Assembly (NCBI GenBank): GCA_950097015.1
Contig: CATNEN010000008.1
Span: 4,128,501-4,192,500 of the forward strand
Reading direction: 5' to 3'
DNA length: 64,000 nt
Source: Macrostomum hystrix
Taxonomy: Eukaryota; Platyhelminthes; Macrostomidae
Below are positions 23,101 to 34,503 of this stretch, piece after piece. Numbering within the stretch: position 1 is the first letter of the stretch; the number at the start of each line of letters is the position of its first letter. The translations under genes were made by a program, and so were the position numbers. Under the pieces are notes generated by a model. The model was not told the DNA's origin and made no database searches. It saw only the letters and a list, made by a program, of their open reading frames with translations.

Positions 23101-26100
23101 TGCTCTCATGGGCATACCTGTCAGTTATCCTTTGTTCATAGTGAAAGCATCTTAAAGCTAGGCTACTCACCAGTAGTCCATCGAAGCGTCCAGCCAGACC
23201 GTCAACCCGATCCCAGTGCCCGGACAGTCGCTCGCCGCTGAGCCGCCGGCCAGCCAGCACCACAGGCGCCGGGCCCGAATAGAACAGCGCCAGATCTCGC
23301 AGCCCCCTGGCGTCTCTATCGAACGCGAACACCGCCGGCAGGCTGACATTCGGGCCGCCGTCTGAAGACATGGCGAACAGAATCTGCTCCCCGCCCCCGT
23401 TAGTGACTCCGCCGGCGACAGAGTCGGCCTGATTGTCGACGATGATGACACCGGCGGCGCCGAGAGCTTCGGCATTCCTAGCCTTCTGAACGAACAGGCA
23501 GCCGCCTCTACGCAGCACTAGTAACCATGGCAACGGCCTGCTAGGCAACAGGCGCGGTAGCGGGCCGCCTAAGGAATTTAGCGAGCAACCGTCGATGCCG
23601 CCAAGGTGGAATGGCCAAAGCAGGTAGCCCAGGTGCGACTCGCCAGTTACCGACATGGGCCGCCCGAACTGGGAGGGCCCGACCGGCATCTCAGTGGAGC
23701 CTGCAATTATCAACAATGACCAGCCTGACTTACCCACAATGACCAGCCTGACTTACCCACAATGACCAGCCTGACTTACCCACAATGACCAGCCTGACAC
23801 ACCCACAATGACCAGCCTGACACACCCACAATGACCAGCCTCACTCACCCACAATGACCAGCCTGACACACCCATAATGACCAGTCTGACACACCCACAA
23901 TGACCAGCCTCACTCACCCACGATCACAAAACCTGACTCACTCACAATGACCAGCCTGACTCGCCCACAATGACCAGCCTAAACCACTCACATTGACCAG
24001 CCTCACTCACTCACGATCATCAAACCTGACTCACTCACAATGACCAGCCTGACTCACCCACAATGACCAGCCTGACTCACCCACAATGACCAGCCTGACA
24101 CACCCACAATGACCAGCCTGACTCACCCACAATGACCAGCCTGACTCACCCACAATGACCAGCCTGACTCACCCACAATGACCAGCCTGACACACCCACA
24201 ATGACCAGCCTGACTCACCAACAATGACCAGCCTGACTCACCCACAATGACCAGCCTGACTCACCAACAATGACCAGCCTGACTGACCAACAATGACCAG
24301 CCTGACTGACCCACAATGACCAGCCTGACTCATCCAGTATGACCAGCCTGACTCACCCACAATGACCAGCCTGACTCACCCAGAATGGTACTGTTGAAGG
24401 TCTCCTTGGAGCTAGCCGGTATGGGAGTGTAGAGGAAATTAGGCGGATGCTGCTGGTCCTGCTTGTTGGCGGCCATAGCGGCCAGATTAATCATGGCCTG
24501 CATGAATTCCAGACCCTTGCGGCCCAGTTCGGGTGATTCGGCATTGTCAGCATTGTGGAATAGCTGCAGCTGGCCAGTCCCAGTGCGCACAGTGGCGATG
24601 CCCATTCTGACTAGCGCAGCCTGCTGCTCCGGGTTGTTGGCGTCCAGATCTCTGGGATCGAATGGCAGAGCCGAATGTCCGGTCCGATCGGCGAGTCGGC
24701 CAGCCGCCGGCGACGTGGCAGTCGCTGATGCCGCGGACGGTTTGACTCGCAGCCGGCGACGCCAGTGAAAGGCGGTGTCATCAGCCCCGAACAGCCTCCG
24801 GCGCAGATTGTAATTCGGGCAGCTGTCGTTTGAGGTTGCGGTTGTTGACGCTGACGACGACGACGAGGACGACGATGTTGATGAGTTGGCTGAAGTTTAT
24901 ATTTGTCGGTAACAGAGTTAAATAATCAAAACGATACCCCAGATACCGAAAGAACACCCCAGATACCAAAAGACAGCCCAGATACCAAAAGACGCCCCAG
25001 ATACCAAAAGACACCCCAGATACCAAAAGACACCCCATATACTAAAAGACACCCCTAAACCAAAAGACACCCAGATACCAAAGACACCCCAGATACCAAA
25101 AGACACCCCAGATACCAAAAGACACACCAGATACCAAAATACACCCCAGATATCAAAAAACAACCCCAGATACCAAAAGACACCCCAGATAACAAAGACA
25201 CCCCAGATATCAAAAGACACCCCAGATACCAAAAGACACACCAGATACCAAAAGACACACCAGATACCAAAAGACACCACAGATACCAAATGACACCACA
25301 GATACTAGAAGACAACCCAGATATCAAAAGACACCCCAGATACTAAAAGACACCCCTGATACCAAAGACACCCCATATACTAAAAGACATCCCTTGATTC
25401 CAAAGACACCCCAGATACCAAAAACACAGCAGATACCAAAGAAACACCAGATACCAAAAGACACCCAAGATACAAAAGACACCCTAGATACCGAAAGACA
25501 CCCCAGATTACAAAGACACCCCAGATTACAAAGACACCCCAGATACCAAAAGACATCCAAGATACAAAAGACACCCTAGATACCGAAAGACACCCCAGAT
25601 ACCAAAGACACCCCAGATATCAAAAGACACCCCATATACTAAAAGACACACCAGATACCAAAAGACACCCCAGATAACAAAGACACCCCAGATATCAAAA
25701 GACACCCCATATACTAAAAGACACACCAGATACCAAAAGACACACCAGATACCAAAAGACACCACAGATACCAAATGATACCACAGATACTAGAAGACAA
25801 CCCAGATATCAAAAGACACCCCAGATACTAAAAGACACCCCAGATAACAAAGACACCCCAGATACCAAAGACAACAGACACCTCAGAAAGACACGAGAAA
25901 TGACAGGCAAGTCAGACAGTGACAAAAACCGAGACACCTCCCAGTCCCAGAGCCAGTCACCTGCAGCATCTAGGTTTACCTGCAGGTTTGATGGCCAGGT
26001 TCGCCAGTTCCAGTGGCAGCAGATGGGCTTCAGTTGTGAACACGTACGCGTCCAAATCAACCGGGATGTCTGCCTCGTTGGCAAACAGCAGGTAGAGGTA

Positions 26101-29100
26101 TCTGTAAGAAAGAATAGTGAGTTTCAGCTTTGAGCAATATTCAAGATGAGAATCTACCTGAGGACCTAGGAGCTTTGGGATGAATCTACCTGAGAATCTA
26201 GGAGCTTTGGGAAGAATCTACCTGAGGACCTAGGATCTTTGGGAAGAATCTACCTGAGGACCTAGAAGCTTTGGGAAGAATCTACCTGAGGACCTAGGAG
26301 CTTTGGGAAGAATCTACCTGAGGACCTAGAAGCTTTGGGAAGAATCTACCTGAGGACCTAGGAGCTTTGGGAAGAATCTACCTGAGGATCTAGGAGCTTT
26401 GGGAAGAATCTACCTGAGGACCTAGGATCTTTGGGATGAATCTACCTGAGAATCTAGGAGCTTTGGGAAGAATCTACCTGAGGACCTAGGATCTTTGGGA
26501 AGAATCTACCTGAGGATCTAGGAGCTTTGGGAAGAATCTACCTGAGGACCTAGGATCTTTGGGATGAATCTACCTGAGAATCTAGGAGCTTTGGGAAGAA
26601 TCTACCTGAGGACCTAGGATCTTTGGGAAGAATCTACCTGAGGACCTAGGATCTTTGGGAAGAATCTACCTGAGGACCTAGGATCTTTGGGAAGAATCTA
26701 CCTGAGGACCTAGGAGCTTTGGGAAGAATCTACCTGAGGACCTAGGATCTTTGGGAAGAATCTACCTGAGGACCTAGGATCTTTGGGAAGAATCTACCTG
26801 AGGATCTAGGAGCTTTGGGATGAATCTACCGGAGGATCTAGGAGCTTTGGGAAGAATCTACCTGAGGATCTAGGAGCTTTGGGAAGAATCTACCTGAGGA
26901 TCTAGGAGCTTTGGGAAGAATCTACCTGAGGACCTAGGAGCTTTGGGAAGAATCTACCTGAGGATCTAGGAGCTTTGGGAAGAATCTACCTGAGGATCTA
27001 GGAGCTTTGGGAAGAATCTACTTGAGGACCTAGGATCTTTGGGATGAATCTACCTGAGGACCTAGGATCTTTGGGAAGAATCTACCTGAGGATCTAGGAT
27101 CTTTGGAAAGAATCTACCTGAGGACCTAGGATCTTTGGGAAGAATCTACCTGAGGATCTAGGAGCTTTGGGAAGAATCTACCTGAGGACCTAGGAGCTTT
27201 GGGAAGAATCTACCTGAGGACCTAGGAGCTTTGGGAAGAATCTACCTGAGGATCTAGGAGCTTTGGGAAGAATCTACCTGAGGATCTAGGAGCTTTGGGA
27301 AGAATCTACTTGAGGACCTAGGATCTTTGGGATGAATCTACCTGAGGACCTAGGATCTTTGGGATGAATCTACCTGAGGACCTAGGATCTTTGGGAAGAA
27401 TCTACCTGAGGACCTAGGATCTTTGGGAAGAATCTACCTGAGGATCTAGGAGCTTTTGGATGAATCTAATGTAGCACGTATAGAAGCTAGAAATTTGTGA
27501 TGTGGGATCTTGGGATTATTAAGCTTGAGAAGAGTGCTTTTGCCAACTCACTTGAAAGTCTCGGCCAGCACGAAGCTGTCCAGCTGGTCGGATTTCTCCA
27601 TAGTCCGGACATCTGATATAGCAGCGTAGCCGCAGTCGGTGCGCGAGTACTTCTCCAAATTGTCGATGACCCGCTTGCCGACGTCCAGGTAGTGCGGATC
27701 CCGAGTCGCCTTGTACAGGAAGTAGGTGGACTCGATGAACTCCGGCCGCAACGGATGGTGGGCCCAGTGGACGTGAAAGTCCGGCGTGAACGCCTCCGGA
27801 ATGAAATTGTAGCGCTGAACCACCTGGCGGGCGTGGGGGACTCACGTGATCTTAGATCCCGTTTGTGAGCAGTTTCGACTCTAGCTAGTCCCTTATCTAG
27901 CTAGTCCCTTATCTAGCTAGTCCTTTATCTAGCTAGTCCCTTATCTAGCTAGTCCCTTATCTAGCTAGTCCAGAATCTAGCTAGTCCCTTATCTAGCTAG
28001 TCCAGAATCTAGCTAGTCCCTTATCTAGCTAGTCCCTTATCTAGCTAGTCCCTTATCTAGCTAGTCCCTTATCTAGCTAGTCCCTTATCTAGCTAGTCCC
28101 TTATCTAGCTAGTCCCTTATCTAGCTAGTCCCTTATCTAGCTAGTCCCTTATCTAGCTAGTCCCTTATCTAGCTAGTCCCTTATCTAGCTAGTCCCTTAT
28201 CTAGCTAGTCCCTTATCTATCAAGTCCCTTATCTAGCTAGTCCCTTATCTAGCTAGTCCAGAATCTAGCTAGTCCCTTATCTAGCTAGTCCCTTATCTAG
28301 CTAGTCCCTTATCTAGCTAGTCCCTTATCTAGCTAGTCCAGAATCTAGCTAGTCCCTTATCTAGCTAGTCCAGAATCTAGCTAGTCCCTTATCTAGCTAG
28401 TCCAGAATCTAGCTAGTCCCTTATCTAGCCAGTCCCCTTATCTAGCCAGTCCCTTATCTATCTAGTCCCTTATCTAGCTAGTCCCAGAACTAGTCCCGAA
28501 TTTAGCTAGTCCCAGAACTAGTCCCGAAATAGTCCGGAAAGAAATGAATAACGTTCTAAACCCATCCAAGCCCACCTGATACAGGATCTCGTGCAGTTCC
28601 ACAGCCGGTTTCAAATCACCGGCCATAACCTGCAGACCGGGCCAGAATGCAGCCAGTGCGTCCATGAAGTTGCGAGTTCGAGTCAGCGGCTGGTGCATAA
28701 GTACATCGGATAGCAGGGGCGTGCGACACAGCTGCAGGTAGTTCTGCACCGCTTCGTAGTGCTTGGAGAATCGATGCAGATAGACCTGGTAAACAATTTT
28801 TGCACGCTTTTTGCTTTTTTTTTGTCGAGTTTTTTCCTCCTGCTGTTTTCTTGTCTATTTTTCGTCAAAACGTTTCTCTGATTGGCTAGGGGATTCACAC
28901 ACACTGATCTCTGATTGGCTGGTTCCTTCCTCACTGATCCCTGATTGGCTGGTTCCTTCCTCACTAATCCCCGATTGGCTGGTTCCTTCCTCACTGATCC
29001 CTGATTGGCTGGTTCCTTCCTCACTGATCCCTGATTGGCTGGTTCCATCCTCACTGATCCCTGATTGGCTGGTTCCTTCCTCACTAATCCCCGATTGGCT

Positions 29101-30430
29101 GGTTCCTTCCTCACTGATCCCTGATTGGCTGGTTCCTTCCTCACTGATCCCTGATTGGCTGGTTCCTTCCTCACTGATCTCTGATTGGCTCGTTCCATCC
29201 TCCCACCTCTCAGACTCACCTCTTCGCCCAGCAGTACGTAGGCCTTGAACAGGTACTCGTAATAAGAGTCAATACCGGCGCCGATGCCGCTCTCCTTGCG
29301 CACCCAGTCGCCATTGTGAATATTGATGACGGTGCCAACCAGGTTGGAGTGCAAATTCCGCTGACTCCAGAGGGCGTCCAGGGCACGCCTGGCACGAAGT
29401 TCGAATTCGGGATTGCCGGAGAAGCGGGACAAAGCGGCGAATTCGAGCAGCATGCTGCCCGCGCAGGCGGTGCAGGTGTCTTGGTGCTGGTTTCTGGTGA
29501 ACCTGCGCTCCGTGTCCGGGGTACATTTCAAGGTCAAATGTCGGCACTCGACATTGAAACTTTGGATAGAGATACAAGGAAATCCCAGGGGAAATCTAGT
29601 ATGGGATCGGAATTCAGGGAAATCCATGGGGATAATTAAAATTTAATTGAAACTTAGGAAAATTCATGAGTCATTTAAAATGAGATCGGAATTCAGGAAA
29701 ACCCAGGGTTTTCTGAAATAGGATTATGATTCTGAGAAATTCCAGGAATCATTGAAAGGGATATCGAATTCGATGTATTTATCAAAACACATAGTTTTAA
29801 AGTCGATAGGTTATTAGACTCTCAGCGCTCCATAGCAACTCACTTATCTGGCACCCCGTGCCTCAAGTTGACCCTGGGATAGGGGATACCGGTGGTTGTA
29901 TTGAAAGCCGGCAGCAGGCGATTGCCCAGATCCACGGCCATGTCCAATAGCTGGCCATTGTACCAGGCCATTCTGTTGTACCGGTGCCGCAGCACCAGAG
30001 AGCCCACGTGACCGCCGAGAAGGCCGCCAATCACTCGAATATTGGCTTCGAACACTGACACAATGACGTCGGTGTCAAATTTGACATTGTCAACCACCAG
30101 GCGAACAGCGTACTCAAACTGTTCCGGCTCATTCAACAGTAGGAGCGTATCCAAGCTGTCAATCAGTGTCAAAGAATAATTGCCCAATGAATCGTCGATA
30201 TCGCCGCGAGACGGCTCTGAGCCGCGGAAGCGACCCCGGCAGCTGATGGGCATGAGCTCATCTGCTGGGTAGGCATTGGCCATGTAGTTACTGTAGGCAT
30301 GCTGGAACATGGCCTTGGCCTTGTCTCGCAGACGCAATCGTTCAGCATCCGGCATGGTGCGGCAGAATCGACAGGATAAGAGCAGTAGGAGAAGGATGAC
30401 GGACGCCTGGAGGCGCGATGGGAGAAGCAT
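17182..30430 (-). CDS. EDEM3: EDEM3-type ER alpha-mannosidase (eight exons)
   Basis: A GH47-family protein of the ER lumen that trims mannose from misfolded glycoproteins and marks them for ER-associated degradation. Exons: 30430-29844, 29502-29220, 28785-28576, 27823-27552, 26101-25980, 24889-24380, 23700-23171, 17673-17182; all phases close (1,001 aa). Residues 1-25 are a signal peptide. GH47 blocks follow: [90 protein letters not shown] and [12 protein letters not shown]. Exon 7 encodes a protease-associated domain ([14 protein letters not shown]), which separates EDEM3 from EDEM1 and EDEM2. Exon 8 has no recognised domain but is phase-compatible. The protein ends in GDDVV, with no KDEL-type signal. 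An AG acceptor before 30556 suggests a 5' UTR intron or leader trans-splicing. Confidence 0.93.
17700..18580 (+). repeat. 23-bp minisatellite in the last EDEM3 intron
   Basis: About 38 units of GTTCAGTCACTCTGAATG plus CATCA or CCTAA, in irregular alternation. It abuts the acceptor of the last EDEM3 exon. Confidence 0.96.
18581..19011. other. EDEM3 intron segment, AT-rich
   Basis: Unique sequence between two arrays, ending in a short TATATTATAT tract at about 18,940-19,005. No exon seen. Confidence 0.6.
19012..22955 (+). repeat. 27-bp satellite array, about 146 copies
   Basis: The unit is TTTGTTACTCAAAATGGGAT followed by ATTTCAG, ATATCAG, GTATCAG or TTTTCAG, or with GGTATATATCAG. The unit is nine codons and nearly stop-free in several frames, giving ORFs above 1,200 codons on both strands; these are repeat translations inside an EDEM3 intron. 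The last ~90 bp to 23,040 are degenerate units. A 189-bp (seven-unit) higher-order repeat marked by a GTCACTC variant recurs at about 21,525, 21,714 and 21,902. Confidence 0.97.
23704..24379 (-). repeat. 23-bp minisatellite starting at the EDEM3 exon 6 splice donor
   Basis: About 29 units. Read on the gene strand the unit is GTGAGTCAGGCTGGTCATTG plus TGG. The first unit begins at the first base of the intron. Other units read GTGTGTCAGG or GTAAGTCAGG. The array ends at the acceptor of exon 7. Confidence 0.95.
24920..25885 (+). repeat. 19-bp minisatellite in EDEM3 intron 5
   Basis: About 50 units of AGATACCAAAAGACACCCC with frequent one- and two-base variants and length changes. It fills the intron between exons 5 and 6. 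Confidence 0.95.
26150..27470 (+). repeat. 32-bp minisatellite in EDEM3 intron 4
   Basis: About 41 units of GAATCTACCTGAGGACCTAG then GAGCTTTGGGAA, alternating GACC/GATC and GAGC/GATC. On the gene strand each unit contains CCTCAGGTAGATTC. Confidence 0.96.
27885..28490 (+). repeat. 16-bp CTAG-rich minisatellite in EDEM3 intron 3
   Basis: About 37 units of CTAGCTAGTCCCTTAT, with a CCAGAAT variant at intervals. Confidence 0.96.
28890..29210 (-). repeat. 30-bp minisatellite next to the EDEM3 exon 2 donor
   Basis: About ten units. On the gene strand each starts GTGAGGAAGGAACCAGCC and continues AATCAGGGATCA. The array starts a few bases inside the intron whose donor is GTGAGT at 29219-29214. Confidence 0.93.
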
Positions 30431-30555
30431 AGTGGGCTTTCACGCTAATGGGATTTAACCTGATGAGATTTCTAGTGCTTTACTTCCGTCTCTGCTGCTG
30501 TTGCCTTTAAAGATAATTCTGCAATTTTCTTCACTTGGTCGTGACGACATGAAAT

Positions 30556-30560
30556 GCTGC
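30556..30560 (-). promoter_or_regulatory. AG acceptor upstream of EDEM3 start (5' UTR or leader splice site)
   Basis: On the minus strand a pyrimidine-rich TATCGTTTTATCCGCAG ends just before 30556, 126 nt upstream of the ATG. It could be the acceptor of a 5' UTR intron or of spliced-leader addition. The sequence alone does not decide. Confidence 0.4.
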
Positions 30561-30589
30561 GGATAAAACGATAGGAAAATAATATTAAT

Positions 30590-30960
30590 AGGTGTGATCA
30601 GTAAGGACATTGGGAAGATTATCTACCTGAGGATCAGCAAGGAAATTGGGAAGATTATCTACCTGAGGATCAGTAGGGAGATTAGGTAGATTGTCTACCT
30701 GAGGATCAGTAGGGACATAAGGTAGATTGTCTACCTGAGGATCAGAAAGGACATTGGGTAGATTGTCTACCAGAGGATCAGAAAGGACATTGGGTAGATT
30801 GTCTACCTGAGGATCAGAAAGGACATAAGGTAGATTGTCTACCTGAGGATCAGAAAGGACATTGGGTAGATTGTCTACCAGAGGATGAGTTGAGATAAAG
30901 GGAATTTCGTCTATTAGAGGATTTGTGGGGATATTAGGAACGCCTGACTGTCTACCTGAC
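30590..30960 (+). repeat. 36-bp minisatellite upstream of EDEM3
   Basis: About nine units built on GGTAGATTGTCTACCTGAGG and ATCAGAAAGGACATT. It shares TCTACCTGAGGAT with the 32-bp array in EDEM3 intron 4. Confidence 0.9.
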
Positions 30961-32750
30961 CCTTGGCGACCTAGCGAAGATTAAATAAATATTCGAAGCG
31001 TACTTGAGTGTTCGAAAAAGGCAGAAAAATCACTATGTTCTGGTGCAAAGACACAGAAAAAAAATTGCTTAATCAGAAGTCTGTCAGGCAATAGAAACAC
31101 AAATAGAGATAAGAAGAACAAACGCGCCATTAAGGGGATCAAAAAGATTGGTGACATAGGCTGAATATCCTAATTTAATCGGACACATTCTGTGCCTCTT
31201 GCAAATAAAAAAAATAAAACTTGTGCTTGGGTACAAAGAATAGATCTACGTCAAATGTACAATAAGTCATCGAAGCAATTCTTACAAGTCACACTAACAC
31301 CATAAAAGAAGGATAACAGAGGTTTAAACAATTGATTGTGAGATTCTAATACGCCTCCATGTGTACAAAAAAATTACCTGTCTTTCTCCCTTTTAGAATG
31401 AAAAGCAATAAATTAAAATATCCCCATGTAGCACAAAGAAATAGCTCAGCATTCTAATAGACTCTGGTTTCCGAGTTTGCTCGGCGCAGAGAGTTGTTTT
31501 TCTACTGGTGAGAACTAGCCAATCATGGGGTGGAGCGGAGTTGGTGAGGACGAGTGTACACGGAGATGGAGTGAGGTTGGTGAAGAACAATGTACATTAA
31601 GAAGGAGTGAGGTTGGTGAAGAAGATTGTACATTGGGATGTAGTGTGGTTGATTGGTGAATCTACATTGGGGTTTCTTATTGGCACAGGAGCATGTACAC
31701 AAATACGGCTTGTTAATTAATAGTCATAACCTTTGTGCCACTTCACGTAAACATAGATAAAACAAGTGTCAGCAAAATATACGATTGTATTTAAAACGCA
31801 GCTAAAAATATTGATTGATTGGTTTGTTGATTGATTGATTGATTGATTACTGATCACTATTACGCAATCAATCTTTCAGAAAAAATCCAGAGGGTAAGCT
31901 GGATTCAAACTGACAGGAAAGAGCCCAAAAAAGGAAAAGCAAAAGGAAATCTCACTCTACAACTGATATATAGATAGTGCTAAGCACCTAGCTTGGGAAT
32001 GCTATAATGGGTAAAATGGGTAACAAGTTATGGACTTGAAACACGAATAAAATTAATTATTAACTGAACTGAAATGTGTCAAAAACATATCAGCGAGGTA
32101 GTGTAAAAAATTCTCTTTTCTTAGAGACAAAAAATAGAAAAATTAGACACCATTAGCTGAAGTTACTCCACCAGAGTTACATTTTCTGCCTAAGAACCAC
32201 TAAAATATAAATATAATTATGAAGATGATGAAAAATATGTTCACATCAAAGAATACGCCAAGCAAAATACAACAGGCCTGTGACAGTATGATTACAGTTA
32301 CACAGAGATAACATAGAGATTGCTGAACTTAAATCAATTGAAACACGGCTACATATAAAGAGCCTGATAAGGAGGAATAAAATCTGAGACAAAAACATGA
32401 CGAATACACACGATATCACACACAAAACATATTGAGCTGCAATTCTTACCCTGTCAGCTTATATGCCGCTATTAACAGTTATATTACAACAATAAGGATT
32501 ATAAATATTATAATTGTAAACTTCAAAATAGAATAAAAATTGATAAACAGCAGTTCAATTACGCTCGAAGAAGAAAAACAACAAAAAACAGCAACCTGAA
32601 TCTAGCAGAAATGTGATTTACCAACAACAGCTGGACACTAAATAAAAATCAAATCAATTGGAAACCATGTACATAGTGCACATTCGAATATGGATGGGGT
32701 GGTTAGAAATGTACGTAGCACGTGCAACATTGCATCGCACATAATATGTA
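30961..32750. other. intergenic stretch with a small decayed repeat
   Basis: AT-rich sequence upstream of EDEM3. At 31,545-31,670 there are three or four diverged copies of the GGAGTGAGGTTGGTGAAGAA / TGTACA unit that forms the large array at 32.76 kb. A short GATT tract lies at about 31,810-31,850. No exon seen. Confidence 0.6.
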
Positions 32751-32754
32751 CATT

Positions 32755-33555
32755 GAGGTGGAGGTGGGGTCAGGTGGGTGAGGAATAGTGTACACTGAGA
32801 TGGAGTGGGGTTGGTGAGGAATAGTGTACACTGAGATGGAGTGGGGTTGGTAAGGAAAGAGTGTACACTGAGATGGAGTGGGGTTGGTGAGGAAAGAGTG
32901 TACACTGAGATGGAGTGGGGTTGTGTGAGGAAAGAGTGTACACTGAGATGGAGTGGGGTTGTGTGAGGAAAGAGTGTACACTGGGATGGAGTGGGGTTGG
33001 TGAGGAAGAGTGTACACTGAGATGGAGTGGGGTTGGTGAGGAAAGAGTGTACACTGAGATGGAGTGGGGTTGTGTGAGGAAAGAGTGTACACTGAGATGG
33101 AGTGGGTTGTGTGAGGAAAGAGTGTACGAGTGTACACCACGCACCACACTCTAGGAGTGGGATGGAGTGGGGTTGGTGAGGAAGAGTGTACACTGAGATG
33201 GAGTGGGGTTGGTGAGGAAAGAGTGTACACTGAGATGGAGTCGGGTTGGTGAGGAATAGTGTACACTGAGATGGAGTGGGGTTGGTGAGGAAGAGTGTAC
33301 ACTGAGATGGAGTGGGGTTGGTGAGGAATAGTGCACACTGAGATGGAGTGGGGTTGGTGAGGAAGAGTGTACACTGAGATGGAGTGGGGTTGGTGAGGAA
33401 GAGTGTACACTGAGATGGAGTGGGGTTGGTGAGGAATAGTGTACACTGAGATGGAGTCGGGTTGGTGAGGAAGAGTGTACACTGAGATGGAGTCGGGTAG
33501 GTGAGGAAGAGTGTACTCTGAGATGGAGTGGGGTTGGTGAGGAAGAGAGCACATT
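32755..33555 (+). repeat. 36-38-bp minisatellite, about 21 copies
   Basis: The unit is GTGTACACTGAGATGGAGTG followed by GGGTTGGTGAGGAAGA, with TGTGAGG and AATAGT variants. It lies intergenic between EDEM3 and the RhoGEF gene. Overlapping minus-strand ORFs of up to 320 codons are repeat translations. Confidence 0.95.
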
Positions 33556-34500
33556 GAGCGCGATCGATCATGAAAACGACGTGATGCAATATCAATTCTG
33601 TGGAAATCACCAACAAAAAATATGATAAAAATCACATTCGAATAAAACCAGCTGAATCTGACGGATTAAGAAAGGTTCACTATGATATGAATAAAATCAA
33701 CAGAAATTGTGAGCCAACGAAAAATGCAGAGGCAATATAACAAAAAATGTACATTGTCAGAAATTATGAAACTGATTGCCTGGACAAAAAATGAAATCTA
33801 ATAATAGACAAACTTGTTAAAAATACGAAATCACAATGCAAGATTTCAAACAATTGGATTTAAGAAGCACAGCCACGATTAATTAATAGCCCTAACCAGA
33901 TATTTATTCGCAGTAAAAATAATTGTACATAAAGTAAAATTCGTTCCACCTAACGTAACATTGATAATAAACACCTGTGCAATTATCTAATTAGCTATTA
34001 GTTATCAGCTATTGGAAAGATAATTTAGATAATTGTCCTTTACGGCTTTAGCCCCATAAAACAGGCCGCATAAAACATTCATGTTTTATCTGTCACTAAT
34101 AGAAAAAAACTTAATTACTAGTTTATATTATAGAAGTTTAAAAGTTAGGCTCACTTTTCTTAGTGAGAAAATATATTCTTATTTATAAACAGGTGAACTT
34201 AACGCATTCCATTTGAGGACAGTGTTTATCCAGGACAGCCCTAGTTATAGAAGCCCGTAACTAATTCAAAGATACTGGTTTCTAGGAAACGCGAGTGTCT
34301 CAGCGTTTAATCGAAAGCAGAATCATAGCAATGCTTCAAAACCGTAGATTTACCTATATCTATTGAGCGAAAATGAATATTATTGCCAAAGAAGCAGATT
34401 GTAAGGGCGCTGTTTTTATAGAAAGACATGCACTGAAAACCTCAGTACCTACGACACCCGAACAGTATATCAGCTAGCATTATCCAGCAGACGACAAGGC
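33556..34500. other. intergenic stretch, no gene seen
   Basis: AT-rich sequence just past the RhoGEF stop codon on the minus strand; it would hold the 3' UTR. No AATAAA close to the stop was evident. Confidence 0.5.
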
Positions 34501-34503
34501 CTC

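Noticed and set aside
28683-29627. 314-codon ORF with [10 protein letters not shown] repeats
   Set aside because: Only its first part is EDEM3 exon 2. The ten-residue repeats lie after a GTGAGT donor, and the homology to EDEM resumes in exon 3, so the repeats are intronic.
32654-33635. 310- and 320-codon minus-strand ORFs (Pro/Ser/Thr-rich)
   Set aside because: They follow the 36-38-bp minisatellite exactly and have no flanking unique coding sequence.
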